Shown here piece by piece: positions 45,436 through 60,907 of a stretch of 64,000 bases of DNA. The notes beneath the pieces were generated by a model that saw only the letters and a program-made list of their open reading frames with translations, did not search any database and was not told the origin of the DNA. Source of the DNA: Diogma glabrata (lineage: Eukaryota; Arthropoda; Insecta; Diptera; Cylindrotomidae); the NCBI GenBank assembly GCA_963693315.1, contig OY856188.1, forward strand, positions 96,281,745-96,345,744, in the 5' to 3' direction. Both the position numbers and the translations under genes were made by a program. Each line of letters begins with the position of its first letter. The first letter of the stretch is position 1.

Positions 45436-45561
45436 ACATCGCTGATCAATACTAAAAACTAAAACCCATAAAAGTTTTTTGCCGAAAACTATATCAAAAT
45501 CTTTAACCCAGACCGAAGTCTTGAGATCTCAGAGCTGTGAGATCTCAGCTCCTCCATATTT
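45436..45561. repeat. Satellite-associated segment S (inverted copy at 62285-62415)
   Basis: GATATACATCGCTGATCAAT, TTTTGCCGAAAACTATATCA, TTTAACCCAGACCGAAGTCT and TGAGATCTCAGAGCTGTGAG match the reverse complement of 62285-62415. It carries the near-palindrome GAGATCTCAGAGCTGTGAGA then TCTCAG. Confidence 0.8.
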
Positions 45562-45565
45562 ATAT

Positions 45566-46241
45566 TGTAACGACTCTTCGTTGGTTCTTTTAGATTATTG
45601 AACAAACACGACAGTAAAAGACATATCTTTAGTTAACTGAATCTCAAACTTTATTTGTCATCAAATTACAGCTGCTTCCGTTTTTCCTTACAATAAATTC
45701 CAGGGTCTCCAATTTATGTACCATAAACTTCACCGCTTTTCCACAATTTGAATCAACAATATTCGGAATCGTAAAATCTGTATTTACTATTCCACTAAGT
45801 TCAGATTCTTTCACTATTAGTACCCAGGCTCAAGTAACACCGATTATTCCTTAAACTTGCGAATATTTATAAACACTTTTAATTGCAAAAGTAGAACTGG
45901 CTCTCTGATATTTTTGTTTGCTTATTTATATCGAAAAATAAATAAATCGAAACTTCTATAATCCACTAGAAATCAATACTACGTAGTCCGTACGTCTGAA
46001 ATAGGCCACACCTGTTTTCATTCATACTTGCATTTGTATTAGCGAACTCAAATTTAATTTATGCAAAATGTATTAGGTAACTCCTTTCAATCCAGTAATG
46101 TAAACATTTGTATAACAAATTTAATTTACATTAATTTATGCAATACAATTTGCAATACAAGTAAAAGATTGAAAAAGGAGTTAACTTTTAATTCATGAAT
46201 GAGTAAATAAAATTAACCCATTCTGGACGAAGTTTATTACA
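45566..46241 (-). repeat. 3' LTR of the mini gypsy element
   Basis: Reverse complement of the family LTR (TGTAATAAACTTCG ... CGTTACA). Differs from its partner at two positions that I can see (GCTGCTTCC versus GCAGCTTCC; GTAACACCG versus GTACCACCG). It is diverged by several percent from the LTRs at 7614 and 13345, so the two elements belong to different subfamilies. Confidence 0.92.
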
Positions 46242-46252
46242 TTGCCCTCCAT

Positions 46253-48337
46253 TTAGTTTTGTTCGTCCCGAACAATATCAGAGATCGCATTGGTGCTGTT
46301 ACCTTGGTACGGTGCCAACCTTTGCAGATGTATCACTTTCATCTTGGTACGGGGTCCCTTTTGTATGCGGTAGATGACATCATTAATTCGTTTGATTATT
46401 TTATATGGGCCTTCCCAATCTGGCTGCAGCTTGGGTGATCTTCCCTTAGTTCTTCTGGGGTTGTATAGCCATACCAATTCTCCTTCTTGAAAACCGCCAC
46501 TATTTGCATTTATGTCGTACCTGGTTTTCATTTTGTCACTGGCAATCTTAATGTGGTCTCGAACCTGCTGATGGATTTTATTCATCTTCTCCCTTAGTTG
46601 ACCCACATAATCTGTTTTCGTGGATACCAGACCTCCAGGGATGCCAAACTCGATGTCACTAGGAAGATGTAGTTCTCTTCCGAACATGATATTCGCTGGC
46701 GTTTCACTTGTCGTATCGTGCACTGCGCTACGATAGGCCATCAAGAATAACGGAAGATCCTTGTCCCAATTTCTTTGGTTGGCTTCTACTACCTTTGACA
46801 AATGTTCTTCCATGGTTCGGTTGAATCGTTCTACCATGCCATCCGATTGTGGGTTCATAGGTGTAGTTCGTGTTTTTCTAATGCCGAGTGTTCTGCACAG
46901 CTCTTCCATCAGTTGAGATTCAAAATTCCTTCCCTGGTCGGTATGCAACTCGAGCGGTGTTCCATATCTGCAAACCCATTCATTGACTAATGTTTCCGCG
47001 ACCGTAACTGCTTCCTGGTTCGGTATTGCATAAGCTTCCGGCCATTTTGTAAAGTAATCAATGACCACCATGATGTATTTGTTACCTTTTGTCGTTTCCG
47101 GAAATGGCCCCGCGATGTCTATAGCAATTCTCTCCATTGGGGCACCCACATTGTACTGTTGCATCTCTCCTCGAGTTCTAATTTTTGGTCCTTTGCTCGC
47201 CCAACAAGTATCACATCGCCGACACCATTGCTCTACGTCGGTTCGATACCTTACCCAATAAAACCTCTCCCTTACCTTAGCCAGGGTTTTATTGACTCCC
47301 AGGTGTCCTCCAGAAATACTTCCATGCAGCTTTCCCAGTACCTCTTCCACTCGACTTGACGGCAACACCAGTTGCTCCAACACTTTCTTTCCATCGGCGG
47401 ACTCCCATTTTCTTTTTAATATCCCGTTGTCCATAAATAGTGAGTCCCATTGCGCCCAGTAACATTTCACCTCCGTACTTAAAGGTGCGACCTCTTTCCA
47501 CTCCGGTCGCCTTCCCTCAGTTTTCCATTTCAATATTGGAGCCATAGCTGGATCTTCTAGCTGCCCTCTTTTAAGTGCCTCGGTACACCAATCGTCAGGA
47601 GTTTGGAACTTAATTTGATTCACTTTCATTCCCTCCTTTCTCTCAGTCCTGCTATATGACTTGCACTCCTCAACACAGGGTCTTCTTGAAAGATCTTCAG
47701 CGTTACCTGATTTCAATTGTCCTATTTCTTGGCGGAATTCACTCGAAAGATTGCGTAATTTCTCTTCGTGTTCTTCGGTAACTTTCCGCAGCTCCCTTTC
47801 CATGTTGTTGATTTTGACCTCTGCACTGGATATACGTGACTCGCTTACTTCACGTAGACTTTCTTGCTTTGCCATCATATCAGCAAACTGTTGTCGTTGC
47901 TCTACTTTTTGTTCTGCTGCCTGTTTCTCTTGTCGGGCCATCAGATCAGCAAGTTGTTGTTGTTGGTTGTTTCCTTGTTTGGCCATCATATCAGCAAGTT
48001 GTTGTTGTTGCTCTACTTTGTGTTGCGCTGCCAGTTTCTCTTGTCGGGCTATCAGATTGTTTCCTTGTTTGGCCATCATATCAGCAAATTGTTGTTGCTG
48101 CTGTGCCATCATTTCTTTCATCAACGCCATCATCGGATCAATTGCTGGGGCATTCTGAACCGGAGCTTCCTCCGGCTCTACTTCTATGACCTCTGTGTTT
48201 TGGCCTGCTTCTTCTAACACTTTACGCAGCCGAAATGCAAGTTCTGCCTTCGTTCCATGGATTGGAGCATTCCTTTTCTTCAACTCATCCTTCAGCTGGG
48301 TCTGGCTGAGATCACTAATATTTACTGTCTTGACCAT
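46253..48337 (-). CDS. Gag N-terminus (SAP, coiled coil) fused in frame to integrase
   Basis: One uninterrupted 694-codon frame runs from ATG at 48337 (MVKTVNISDLSQ) to 46253. Residues about 3-45 are the SAP motif; residues about 70-210 are the Gln-rich coiled coil with a module order different from the full copy. At QLKSGN the frame passes directly into AEDLSRRPC, the end of RNase H and the spacer of Pol. Then come the integrase HHCC finger (GGHLGV ... CRRCDTC), the core with AIDIAGPF, HTDQGRNF and GMVERFNR (35 residues between the last two catalytic residues), and the GPY/F module to IVRDEQN. No protease is left to cut it, so the product would be a single SAP-integrase chain of about 80 kDa. 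Whether it is expressed is unknown; it uses the normal gag start and LTR promoter. Confidence 0.85.
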   Translation of the reverse strand: MVKTVNISDLSQTQLKDELKKRNAPIHGTKAELAFRLRKVLEEAGQNTEVIEVEPEEAPVQNAPAIDPMMALMKEMMAQQQQQFADMMAKQGNNLIARQEKLAAQHKVEQQQQLADMMAKQGNNQQQQLADLMARQEKQAAEQKVEQRQQFADMMAKQESLREVSESRISSAEVKINNMERELRKVTEEHEEKLRNLSSEFRQEIGQLKSGNAEDLSRRPCVEECKSYSRTERKEGMKVNQIKFQTPDDWCTEALKRGQLEDPAMAPILKWKTEGRRPEWKEVAPLSTEVKCYWAQWDSLFMDNGILKRKWESADGKKVLEQLVLPSSRVEEVLGKLHGSISGGHLGVNKTLAKVRERFYWVRYRTDVEQWCRRCDTCWASKGPKIRTRGEMQQYNVGAPMERIAIDIAGPFPETTKGNKYIMVVIDYFTKWPEAYAIPNQEAVTVAETLVNEWVCRYGTPLELHTDQGRNFESQLMEELCRTLGIRKTRTTPMNPQSDGMVERFNRTMEEHLSKVVEANQRNWDKDLPLFLMAYRSAVHDTTSETPANIMFGRELHLPSDIEFGIPGGLVSTKTDYVGQLREKMNKIHQQVRDHIKIASDKMKTRYDINANSGGFQEGELVWLYNPRRTKGRSPKLQPDWEGPYKIIKRINDVIYRIQKGPRTKMKVIHLQRLAPYQGNSTNAISDIVRDEQN

Positions 48338-48366
48338 TGTTTCAATAATCCCACTTCTGACACCAC

Positions 48367-49042
48367 TGTAACGACTCTTCGTTGGTTCTTTTAGATTATT
48401 GAACAAACACGACAGTAAAAGACATATCTTTAGTTAACTGAATCTCAAACTTTATTTGTCATCAAATTACAGCAGCTTCCGTTTTTCCTTACAATAAATT
48501 CCAGGGTCTCCAATTTATGTACCATAAACTTCACCGCTTTTCCACAATTTGAATCAACAATATTCGGAATCGTAAAATCTGTATTTACTATTCCACTAAG
48601 TTCAGATTCTTTCACTATTAGTACCCAGGCTCAAGTACCACCGATTATTCCTTAAACTTGCGAATATTTATAAACACTTTTAATTGCAAAAGTAGAACTG
48701 GCTCTCTGATATTTTTGTTTGCTTATTTATATCGAAAAATAAATAAATCGAAACTTCTATAATCCACTAGAAATCAATACTACGTAGTCCGTACGTCTGA
48801 AATAGGCCACACCTGTTTTCATTCATACTTGCATTTGTATTAGCGAACTCAAATTTAATTTATGCAAAATGTATTAGGTAACTCCTTTCAATCCAGTAAT
48901 GTAAACATTTGTATAACAAATTTAATTTACATTAATTTATGCAATACAATTTGCAATACAAGTAAAAGATTGAAAAAGGAGTTAACTTTTAATTCATGAA
49001 TGAGTAAATAAAATTAACCCATTCTGGACGAAGTTTATTACA
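48367..49042 (-). repeat. 5' LTR of the mini gypsy element
   Basis: Upstream LTR relative to the coding strand, with TATA-type TATAAATA conserved and the primer site at 48348-48365 one base from its end. Confidence 0.92.
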
Positions 49043-49046
49043 ATAT

Positions 49047-53988
<4,942 letters not shown>

Positions 53989-55013
53989 GTATGGGAGAAA
54001 TTGTGAATAGTTAAACTCAAATAACTGGATGAATAATAGGAATTTTTCAATTCTGAAACCAGTTTTGGAATCTTCTAATTAAACCTTACATGTTTTAATC
54101 AGAAAAAAATGTGATAGAATCATTACAATTAGTTGTTATTCAACTAATCTGAAAACCAATCTAATATGATCTAGGCGATCGGGGGGTTATTTCGTATGGG
54201 AGAAATTGTGAATAGTTAAACTCAAATAACTGGATGAATAATAGGAATTTTTCAATTCTGAAACCAGTTTTGGAATCTTCTAATTAAACCTTACATGTTT
54301 TAATCAGAAAAAATTTTTTACGTGTTTCGTGGCGGTATCGAACCCCATTCATCAGTAACACAAATTCGATACCTTGTGTTATACACAATGGGTATCATTA
54401 ATGGATATCATTAACTTACCATAGTTAATAAAAATAGTAGCGTCTTGAGAATTAATCGAAATAACTCTATAAAAAATTAGATAGATAATTAATTAGAAAT
54501 AATTAATTGAATATATCATGTCGTTAGGTCGGCAATCTTTGTGAAATTGTTAACTTCATTGTAATTGTTGATGACGTTTCAATTCACTAACTAAAATTTC
54601 CATAAAAAAAAAACATGTCAATTGAATGGCTCAGTTGATAAAACGTGTATAACACAAGGTATCGAATTTGTGTTACTGATGAATGGGGTTCGATACCGCC
54701 ACGAAACACGTAAAAATTTTTTTCTGATTAAAACATGTAAGGTTTAATTAGAAGATTCCAAAACTGGTTTCAGAATTGAAAAATTCCTATTATTCATCCA
54801 GTTATTTGAGTTTAACTATTCACAATTTCTCCCATACGAAATAACCCCCCGATCGCCTAGATCATATTAGATTGGTTTTCAGATTAGTTGAATAACAACT
54901 AATTGTAATGATTCTATCACATTGAGAATGTGTACGTAAATTAATGGATATCATTAACTTACCATACTTAATAAAAATAGTAGCGTCTTGAGAATTAATC
55001 GAAATAACTCTAT
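53989..55013. mobile_element. Large foldback element with tRNA-like boxes
   Basis: Arms at 54110-54386 and 54645-54921 (277 bp each) are inverted and almost identical. A 120-bp module starting GTATGGGAGAAATTGTGAAT occurs directly at 53989-54108 and 54194-54313, and inverted at about 54718-54837. A 73-bp direct repeat (TTAATGGATATCATTAACTT ... ATAACTCTAT) occurs at 54398-54470 and 54941-55013 with one mismatch. The right arm and its inner edge contain pol III-type boxes (54627-54697). Confidence 0.8.
54620..54705 (+). ncRNA. tRNA-like A and B boxes (SINE-like)
   Basis: TGGCTCAGTTGATA (54627-54640) matches the A box and GGTTCGATACC (54687-54697) the B box of pol III promoters, 60 bases apart, closer to a long-variable-arm tRNA or SINE than to a standard tRNA. 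No complete cloverleaf is visible. The B box half is duplicated in the inverted arm near 54334. Confidence 0.45.
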
Positions 55014-57165
55014 TAATTTTTTTTATTTAATGCAAACAGAGAATAGAATTTTGGTTAAAAAAATCAATTTCAAAAACAACTTGTCTAAGCAATTTAGGCG
55101 TACACTTCTTAACGCAAAACTCCAGTTATCTTTAACACAACATTGTAAAGAAATTAAAATGGACGCAGGTAAAGCGAAAGAAAGATACTATTTAGCTAAG
55201 TTTAGGAAAAATGGGAGTGGTCCGAAGAAAAACTGGCAGTTGGTAAATGATATTATTCGGGGTAATGCCTAGCAGAACGACTCTTTCGACAGTATAAGGT
55301 CTCCAGATGGTGTACTCTTACCAATCCACTAGAAATTGCTAATACATAGTTTTAATGAGCATTTTGTAAACGTAGCAAATATTTTAGAAGGCAAAATTGG
55401 TGGTGATGCTAGATTCTCTAGTAACGTGAAAACAATAAATAAAACTTTTTTTTGAAACCGACTTCATTAATATCGTGAATGGACTCGAAAATAAAACATC
55501 TTCAGATAAAGATGGCTTAAGTAACTTACTCGTAAAAAAAGATCTGTATATACATGGTGGATGTGCTGGTATACTTGTTCAACTTAAGTTTTAGTTCTGG
55601 GATCGTACCTGATCGCTTTCAAATTCCTAATTTCTTAAAAATGGAGATTGTTTGTTAGAAATTCATTAGCGTCTCATTTTGCTTCTTCTTGTGTTCTCTA
55701 AAATTTTAGAAAAACTAATGAAGTCCAGCTGAGCTTTTGAATGATTTGTCATATTTTAGCAATCCACAATTTGGGTTTAGACATAAGCTAAATACCAAGT
55801 CAGTCTTAGATGAATTTTTAAATGTGGCTTACACCGCACTTAATTTCTCTCTCTCTCTCTCTGGCGTTTACATCCCATGGAGGGATTTTGCCGTCTGTGC
55901 AATCAGCTTCCAATCATCTCGTTCCATGACCAGTTGACCCAGTTTCGACATCCTATATCACGAAGGTGATTACTTAATGCAGATTCAACTTAACACCGCA
56001 CTTAATGCAGATTTAAAATGTGCAGCAGTCTTTTTCGATATTTTAAAAACATTTGACTTAGTCGATCCTGCAGACTGCAGCTTTGTTGTTTGAAATTTTA
56101 TATTTAATAGGCTTTCGTGGTATTAGCTCTGCTTGGTTTGGTGTGTACTTATCAAATCGACAGCAATGCGTGAAAATTAGCCAAACGTATAGTAGCTTTT
56201 AGCTTATAGTAGCTTATAACATATAGTAGCTTAAAACTTTTAAGGACGTTTCGCAGGGATCTCTTCTTGGACCTTGGTTTTTTTCAATTTATTTAAATTC
56301 GATTTTAAGTGTAAAACTTAATGGTAAAGTTATTGCCTTTGCATAGGATATGGCCTTCGTATACTCCAGCAAGGAACTTAGTTCAATTAATGCACAAATT
56401 AATAAAGACTTGGAGTTGCTGGGCGTATGGCTTAATTCACATGGTTTAATTGCTAGTGAGAAAACAAAAACTATGGTTTTTCAGATTTCTGGAGCTCATG
56501 AAACGGATATAATTCAAATTTAGTATCATGGTGCTGGCTGTAGGAATATACAATGATTGGATAATGCTTTGATATTGCATGCGTTAATGAATTTAAATAT
56601 TTGTGTGTATATATTGATCGCAACCTTAATTGGAAACGTCAGCTAATAAACTTGTCTAAGTATCGTTGTGCCGTTTTACGAAAATTTTATTTGGCGAGGA
56701 ATTTATGACTTCATAAACATATTTATTTTTTTCTTGTCCCCTCAAATCTTGAGTATGAAGTTGTTTGTTGGGGTGGTGCATATGGAAGTACGATTAAACC
56801 CATAGTGATACTGTAGAAACATTTTCTACGTTTATTAAATTTTAAATCTCGTTTAACGCTAACTTGGCTCTTTTCATCAACAATCTATTCTTCCATTGCG
56901 TCACCTGTACTATTTTAAAGTCTCAAAAATGTGTTTTAATCGCAGCGGTAACAGACTTAGTTAAAACATTTTTTAATTATAAAGCCCGGTCTAACAATCA
57001 CTCACTATGTATACTGTACCAAGATCTAGAACAGAACATTTTTGACGTTTTTTATTTATCGGTGGGTCAATTTATTTTCAGCCAACTCCCATTACATGTT
57101 TGGCCATGCAATATTTTCAAAGAGTTCAATAAAAATGTGAAAGATTGGTTGTTGAAATAAAATTA
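54988..57165 (+). pseudogene. LINE relic, plus strand (RT and C-terminus)
   Basis: An open segment to 55272 reads RRTLLNAKLQLSLTQHCKEI and AKERYYLAKFRKNGSGPKKN, the linker before RT in jockey/CR1-type LINEs. RT pieces follow: NGLENKTSSDKDGLSNLLVK (about 55475), SNPQFGFRHKLNTKSVLDEF (about 55755), AAVFFDILKTFDLVD (about 56020), SQGSLLGPW (about 56255) and a broken active site FA*DMAFVYSS (56335-56365) where YADD should be. The tail gives VYIDRNLNWKRQL, EYEVVCWGGAYGSTIKPI, and ends FKEFNKNVKDWLLK at 57160. Many stops; inactive. Confidence 0.75.
55831..56007. repeat. 149-bp insertion flanked by 14-bp direct repeats in the LINE relic
   Basis: ACACCGCACTTAAT occurs at 55831-55844 and 55994-56007, and the RT reading frame makes sense only when the DNA between is skipped (…VAYTALN then ADLKCAAVFF). 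The insert starts with (CT)n at 55845-55861 and has no poly(A). Confidence 0.7.
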
Positions 57166-58689
57166 TCCTGAAAAGCTTCTGAAACTTATAGTTTAACTCT
57201 ATTGTATAGAATTCTTAATATTAGGTTTCATCTAGTCGTTTGCTTTACCTGATATATTTCCTTTATAATATACTGCATTTTGACGAGTTAGAGAACATAC
57301 GCATGCATATACATAAATGTGTCGATTTATCTTGAATTACTGTAACTTCTGTTCCCACTATATTTGTTTTTGATAAATAGCTCTGTTATTAAATCGTCCA
57401 CAACTGTCTCTCTGAGCGCTGTCACGGACGAAGGACTTAGTATAACATATGCTATTAAAATAAAGGTAAAGGTTTTCTTAGCTGTATTTTCGCTTGACTT
57501 TGATAAAAAAACAAAAAAATTACGTTAGGATATGTTCTAGTCAGTCTATAAGGCTTAAATATTTATTAGGGTTCCGTTTTTTATACAGAACACTATAGGT
57601 GAGAGTAAAAAGAGTTTTTCACATTATATCGATTATCCCGTAAACTATAAATGCTATGGACCTAAAATTAGAGGTACGTATAAAACTAATCTGTCCACAT
57701 AAAATGACAGATTTAAATAAAACTAATGTTGTTTTTTAAGTGAAAACTTCTTTAGGCGCGTTGAGCAATTTTCTATGGCGAAAAATTTATATATTCGCGT
57801 TATTATTTTTAAATCAGGAAAATATTTTTAAACATGAAAGATATTTATCATATCTTTACGTTACAAATTGCGAGGTGGATATCGCGCTCGACTGTCGTTC
57901 TATAGGCCGAGAGTTTAATTCCTGGACTGGTACATTTTAACTTTTATTATATACCATTAAAATTATTTTTTTTTATTCATGAATTCATAAAAAAAATAAA
58001 AATTTCTTTTTACGAATTTTAAAAAATTGATCTACAATGCAGTTTTTTATAATTATATTGCTACTGTCTTTTGCAATTTGCATTCGAGTCATCATGCTAA
58101 ATAAATATTGAATATTTATAAAATTGAAAGTATGTCTGTTTGTCCTTTATGCATTAATACATTAATCATCATGAAAATTGGGAAAGTGGTTTTGTACACT
58201 AGCCCAAAGGTAAATGGTATATTTTATATTTTCAAAAACTAAACCTCAGGGCCCTTATAATTATCTTAAGAGATTTTGCCTAAATGTTGTAATTATTTAA
58301 TTTGGTTTTTATTTAAATATCGTTTTAAACGGTAGTTTGCTTTGATCAATGTTTTTTTTGATGAACATAATTTTTTTTATGAAATTAAAAATAACTTAAG
58401 AAAGAAAGTATAACCTGAAACAATTACATTTGTATATCAAAATTATATGTATTGGGATTTAACACATGATGTTACAAATTTTATCATCTACACCAAATAT
58501 GTGTTTGGTTTGAAATGGTATGTAATACATGTTTCTAAAATTAAGTGAAGACTTAATACTTGTAACTTGATATTTGATAACATCGATTATATGGATTTGA
58601 AGCTCAAAATAACGAGACGGAAATCGCTCAAATTCTATACAAAGAAGCATAGCTTATGTATGATTAAACATGGACGGCAATCATGATAA
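57166..58689. other. Mostly unassigned sequence with a possible tRNA-like segment
   Basis: At about 57872-57935 GGTGGATATCGCGCTCGACT and GAGTTTAATTCC resemble the D arm and B box of a tRNA (tRNA-Arg-like), consistent with a decayed SINE. The rest shows no supported gene. Confidence 0.35.
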
Positions 58690-58890
58690 ATAAACTAATT
58701 AAACTAAATAAACTAACTGCTAGCGTACTTTGGTCCCTGCTTTTGGCATATGAGTTATCTTGAGATATCGTATACCACTGGCAATAGCAGTGAAATCTCA
58801 TTAGCCAAAGTGATATCTTAGGGGTACTGGCGGATGATGTTTTTTTTTCAATCAACGATGCCATCCCTTAGTCTTAGTTTTGGAATATTC
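58690..58890 (-). repeat. Dispersed repeat family R, partial copy 2
   Basis: Reverse complement matches 32340-32480: CATCCGCCAGTACCCCTAAG, TTTGGCTAATGAGATTTCAC and TGCTATTGCCAGTGGTATAC. Confidence 0.65.
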
Positions 58891-59200
58891 TTTGTTGACA
58901 CGCTATTTTTTTTTAAATAAAATGTGTATTTCTATATGATATGTTTTGATTATTTTACATATAAAAATGTTTATAATAGTTGCTTGGAATGCTGATAGAT
59001 GTGAAACCCAGAACAATTTTAATGATTTTAATTTAAACATTCTGAAATTTTAATTTGCAATGCTACAATAATTGGAAGATACAAAAAAACACCGCTATTT
59101 CACAGTTTTAGGTTTTCACTTCTGTCGGCAGTCCTTAACACTGCCTTCTTTTATGGATTACAGGGTTACGATGTGAGACCTTTGAGAAAATACAGTTTTT
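58891..59200. other. Unassigned AT-rich sequence
   Basis: Nothing identified. Confidence 0.35.
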
Positions 59201-59790
59201 TATAGATTCGAGTAGGGTATCATATGAAAGGGCTTCATTTTAGTATTCCTTAAAAGTTTATTTTGGAATTTTACACCTCACCGTTTTTTGTATAATTTTG
59301 AATAATGACGTTTCGTGTTTTCTTACCTCGATTAGCTCCGAACCTAACCGATCGAAAATCTGCAAATGTAGTGGGAATGATAGAAAAGTTAGTAAGTTTT
59401 TTATGGAAAATATAGGGAAGAATCACATACTCATAATTAAATTTATTAATGGAGTGGACATGAGGAGGGGTAAACACACTATTTAAAACGTGGTCAAGTA
59501 GGGTGTCATTTGAAAGAGCACCTAATTTTTAAATCATTGCAATTTTTTTTAGAATTTTGCGGTGCACAGCTTTTGAGTTACTGTAAAAAAAATTTTAAAT
59601 TTTGAATGAAAATTATAGCAAAGTCTCAAATAATTATATTTCTGTGTTTTTAGGGAACGGGGTAGAGAGGGTAAAAAAACCTTTTTTGACCCGAGCGAGG
59701 GGGGTGTCATTTGAAAGAGCACCTACTTTAGAAATCATTGCAATTTACGTAGAATTTTGCAGCGTTTTTGAGTTATTGTCAAAAAAGGTG
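59201..59790. repeat. Direct repeats with GGGTGTCATTTGAAAGAGC
   Basis: The phrase occurs at about 59500 and 59700, each followed by ACCTA, TTTTTAAATCATTGCAATTT-like and AGAATTTTGC; a weaker version (GGGTATCATATGAAAGGGC) is at about 59215. Spacing is about 200-285 bp. Old tandem or dispersed repeat; no ORF. Confidence 0.6.
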
Positions 59791-60312
59791 TTGATGGACG
59801 TAAATCTTTCTTTTTTTGTTTTTACACACTTTTATTTAACTTGACTTTTCAGAGCTTTGATGGGTGGAATTTTGTGATTCATTTTTCAGTAACTTCCCAT
59901 TATGTGATTGATCCCAAATTGAAAAGACAAGTTTGTTGAAGCAGTCAGTACGTATTTCTAAAACTTTTAAAGCAAAAAACTTTATAAAACTGAAGAAAAA
60001 AAATTCAAATTTTTCTTCACTCCGAAAGACCTTAAAGAATTGCACTGAAATCCTACTAATGTGGTTGACTCATTTTAAGCGAAGGAATTTTGGTAATACT
60101 GTGTAAATCATTATAATCATAGACATCATACATGTTTGTGTCATTTTATATGGATAAAAGGCCTTACATTAAAATTAATGAACACAAAAAAAAATGAAAG
60201 TATGACATTTCGTTCTAATTTCAAAGCTTATAGACCTTTTTTCTTAAAGTTCAAATCGTTATTTTGGTGTATTTGACAGATTACATACAGCAATGATAAT
60301 TAAAAATAAATC
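59791..60312. other. Unassigned AT-rich sequence
   Basis: GATGGACGTAAATCTTTCTT at 59798 echoes the left edge of family R at 32031. Otherwise nothing identified. Confidence 0.35.
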
Positions 60313-60907
60313 AAAAAAATTTAAAAACACACTTTTTGAAAAACGAACTAAAGAGTAGAAAATAAATTTTGCATTAACACCAGCGTTATGTCTTTTATAA
60401 TTATATTTTCTTTGAAATTGTAAGAAGAAAAAATATTTAAACGGTATTTAACACATCTTAGCATAGATGCAAATATTAAATTTTTGACTAATTTAAAATG
60501 CTAATTTTCGATTGACAAACAGTTTTCCGTTCCCATTTGTTACATAAAATAAAAGTGGGTGGCGCTTTCAGAAAGGAAAGGGAATAAACGTTGGTAGTCT
60601 CTCTTGTTAGAGATTAATATAGCATACATTTGTTCCTTTTCTATATTAACGTATGCGTCACCCACTTTTATTTTATGTAACAAATGGGAACGGAAAACTG
60701 TTTGTCAATCGAAAATTAGCATTTTAAATTAGTCAAAAATTTAATATTTGCATCTATGCTAAGATGTGTTAAATACCATTTAAATATTTTTTCTTCTTAC
60801 AATTTCAAAGAAAATATAATTATAAAAGACATAACGCTGGTGTTAATGCAAAATTTATTTTCTACTTTTTAGTTCGTTTTTCAAAAAGTGTATTTTTTAA
60901 ATTTTTT
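60313..60907. mobile_element. Foldback element with 253-bp arms
   Basis: Arms 60313-60565 and 60655-60907 are of equal length and nearly identical as reverse complements (for example TGCATTAACACCAGCGTTAT, TTTCGATTGACAAACAGTTT, CCGTTCCCATTTGTTACATA). The spacer of 89 bp includes AATATAGCATACATTTGTTC and a second short inverted word. No ORF. Confidence 0.88.

Larger units (their letters stand above)
45566..49042 (-). mobile_element. Mini gypsy element with in-frame Gag-integrase fusion
   Basis: A 3477-bp relative of the gypsy element at 7614-14021, on the minus strand. Both LTRs (45566-46241 and 48367-49042, 676 bp) are present with only two visible differences, and ATAT duplications flank it (45562-45565, 49043-49046). 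The tRNA-Leu primer site and the polypurine tract are intact. A single deletion equivalent to 8983-11884 of the full copy (about 2.9 kb) removes capsid, zinc knuckle, protease, RT and RNase H. Near-identical LTRs imply recent retrotransposition, so the needed enzymes came from full-length relatives. Confidence 0.93.
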
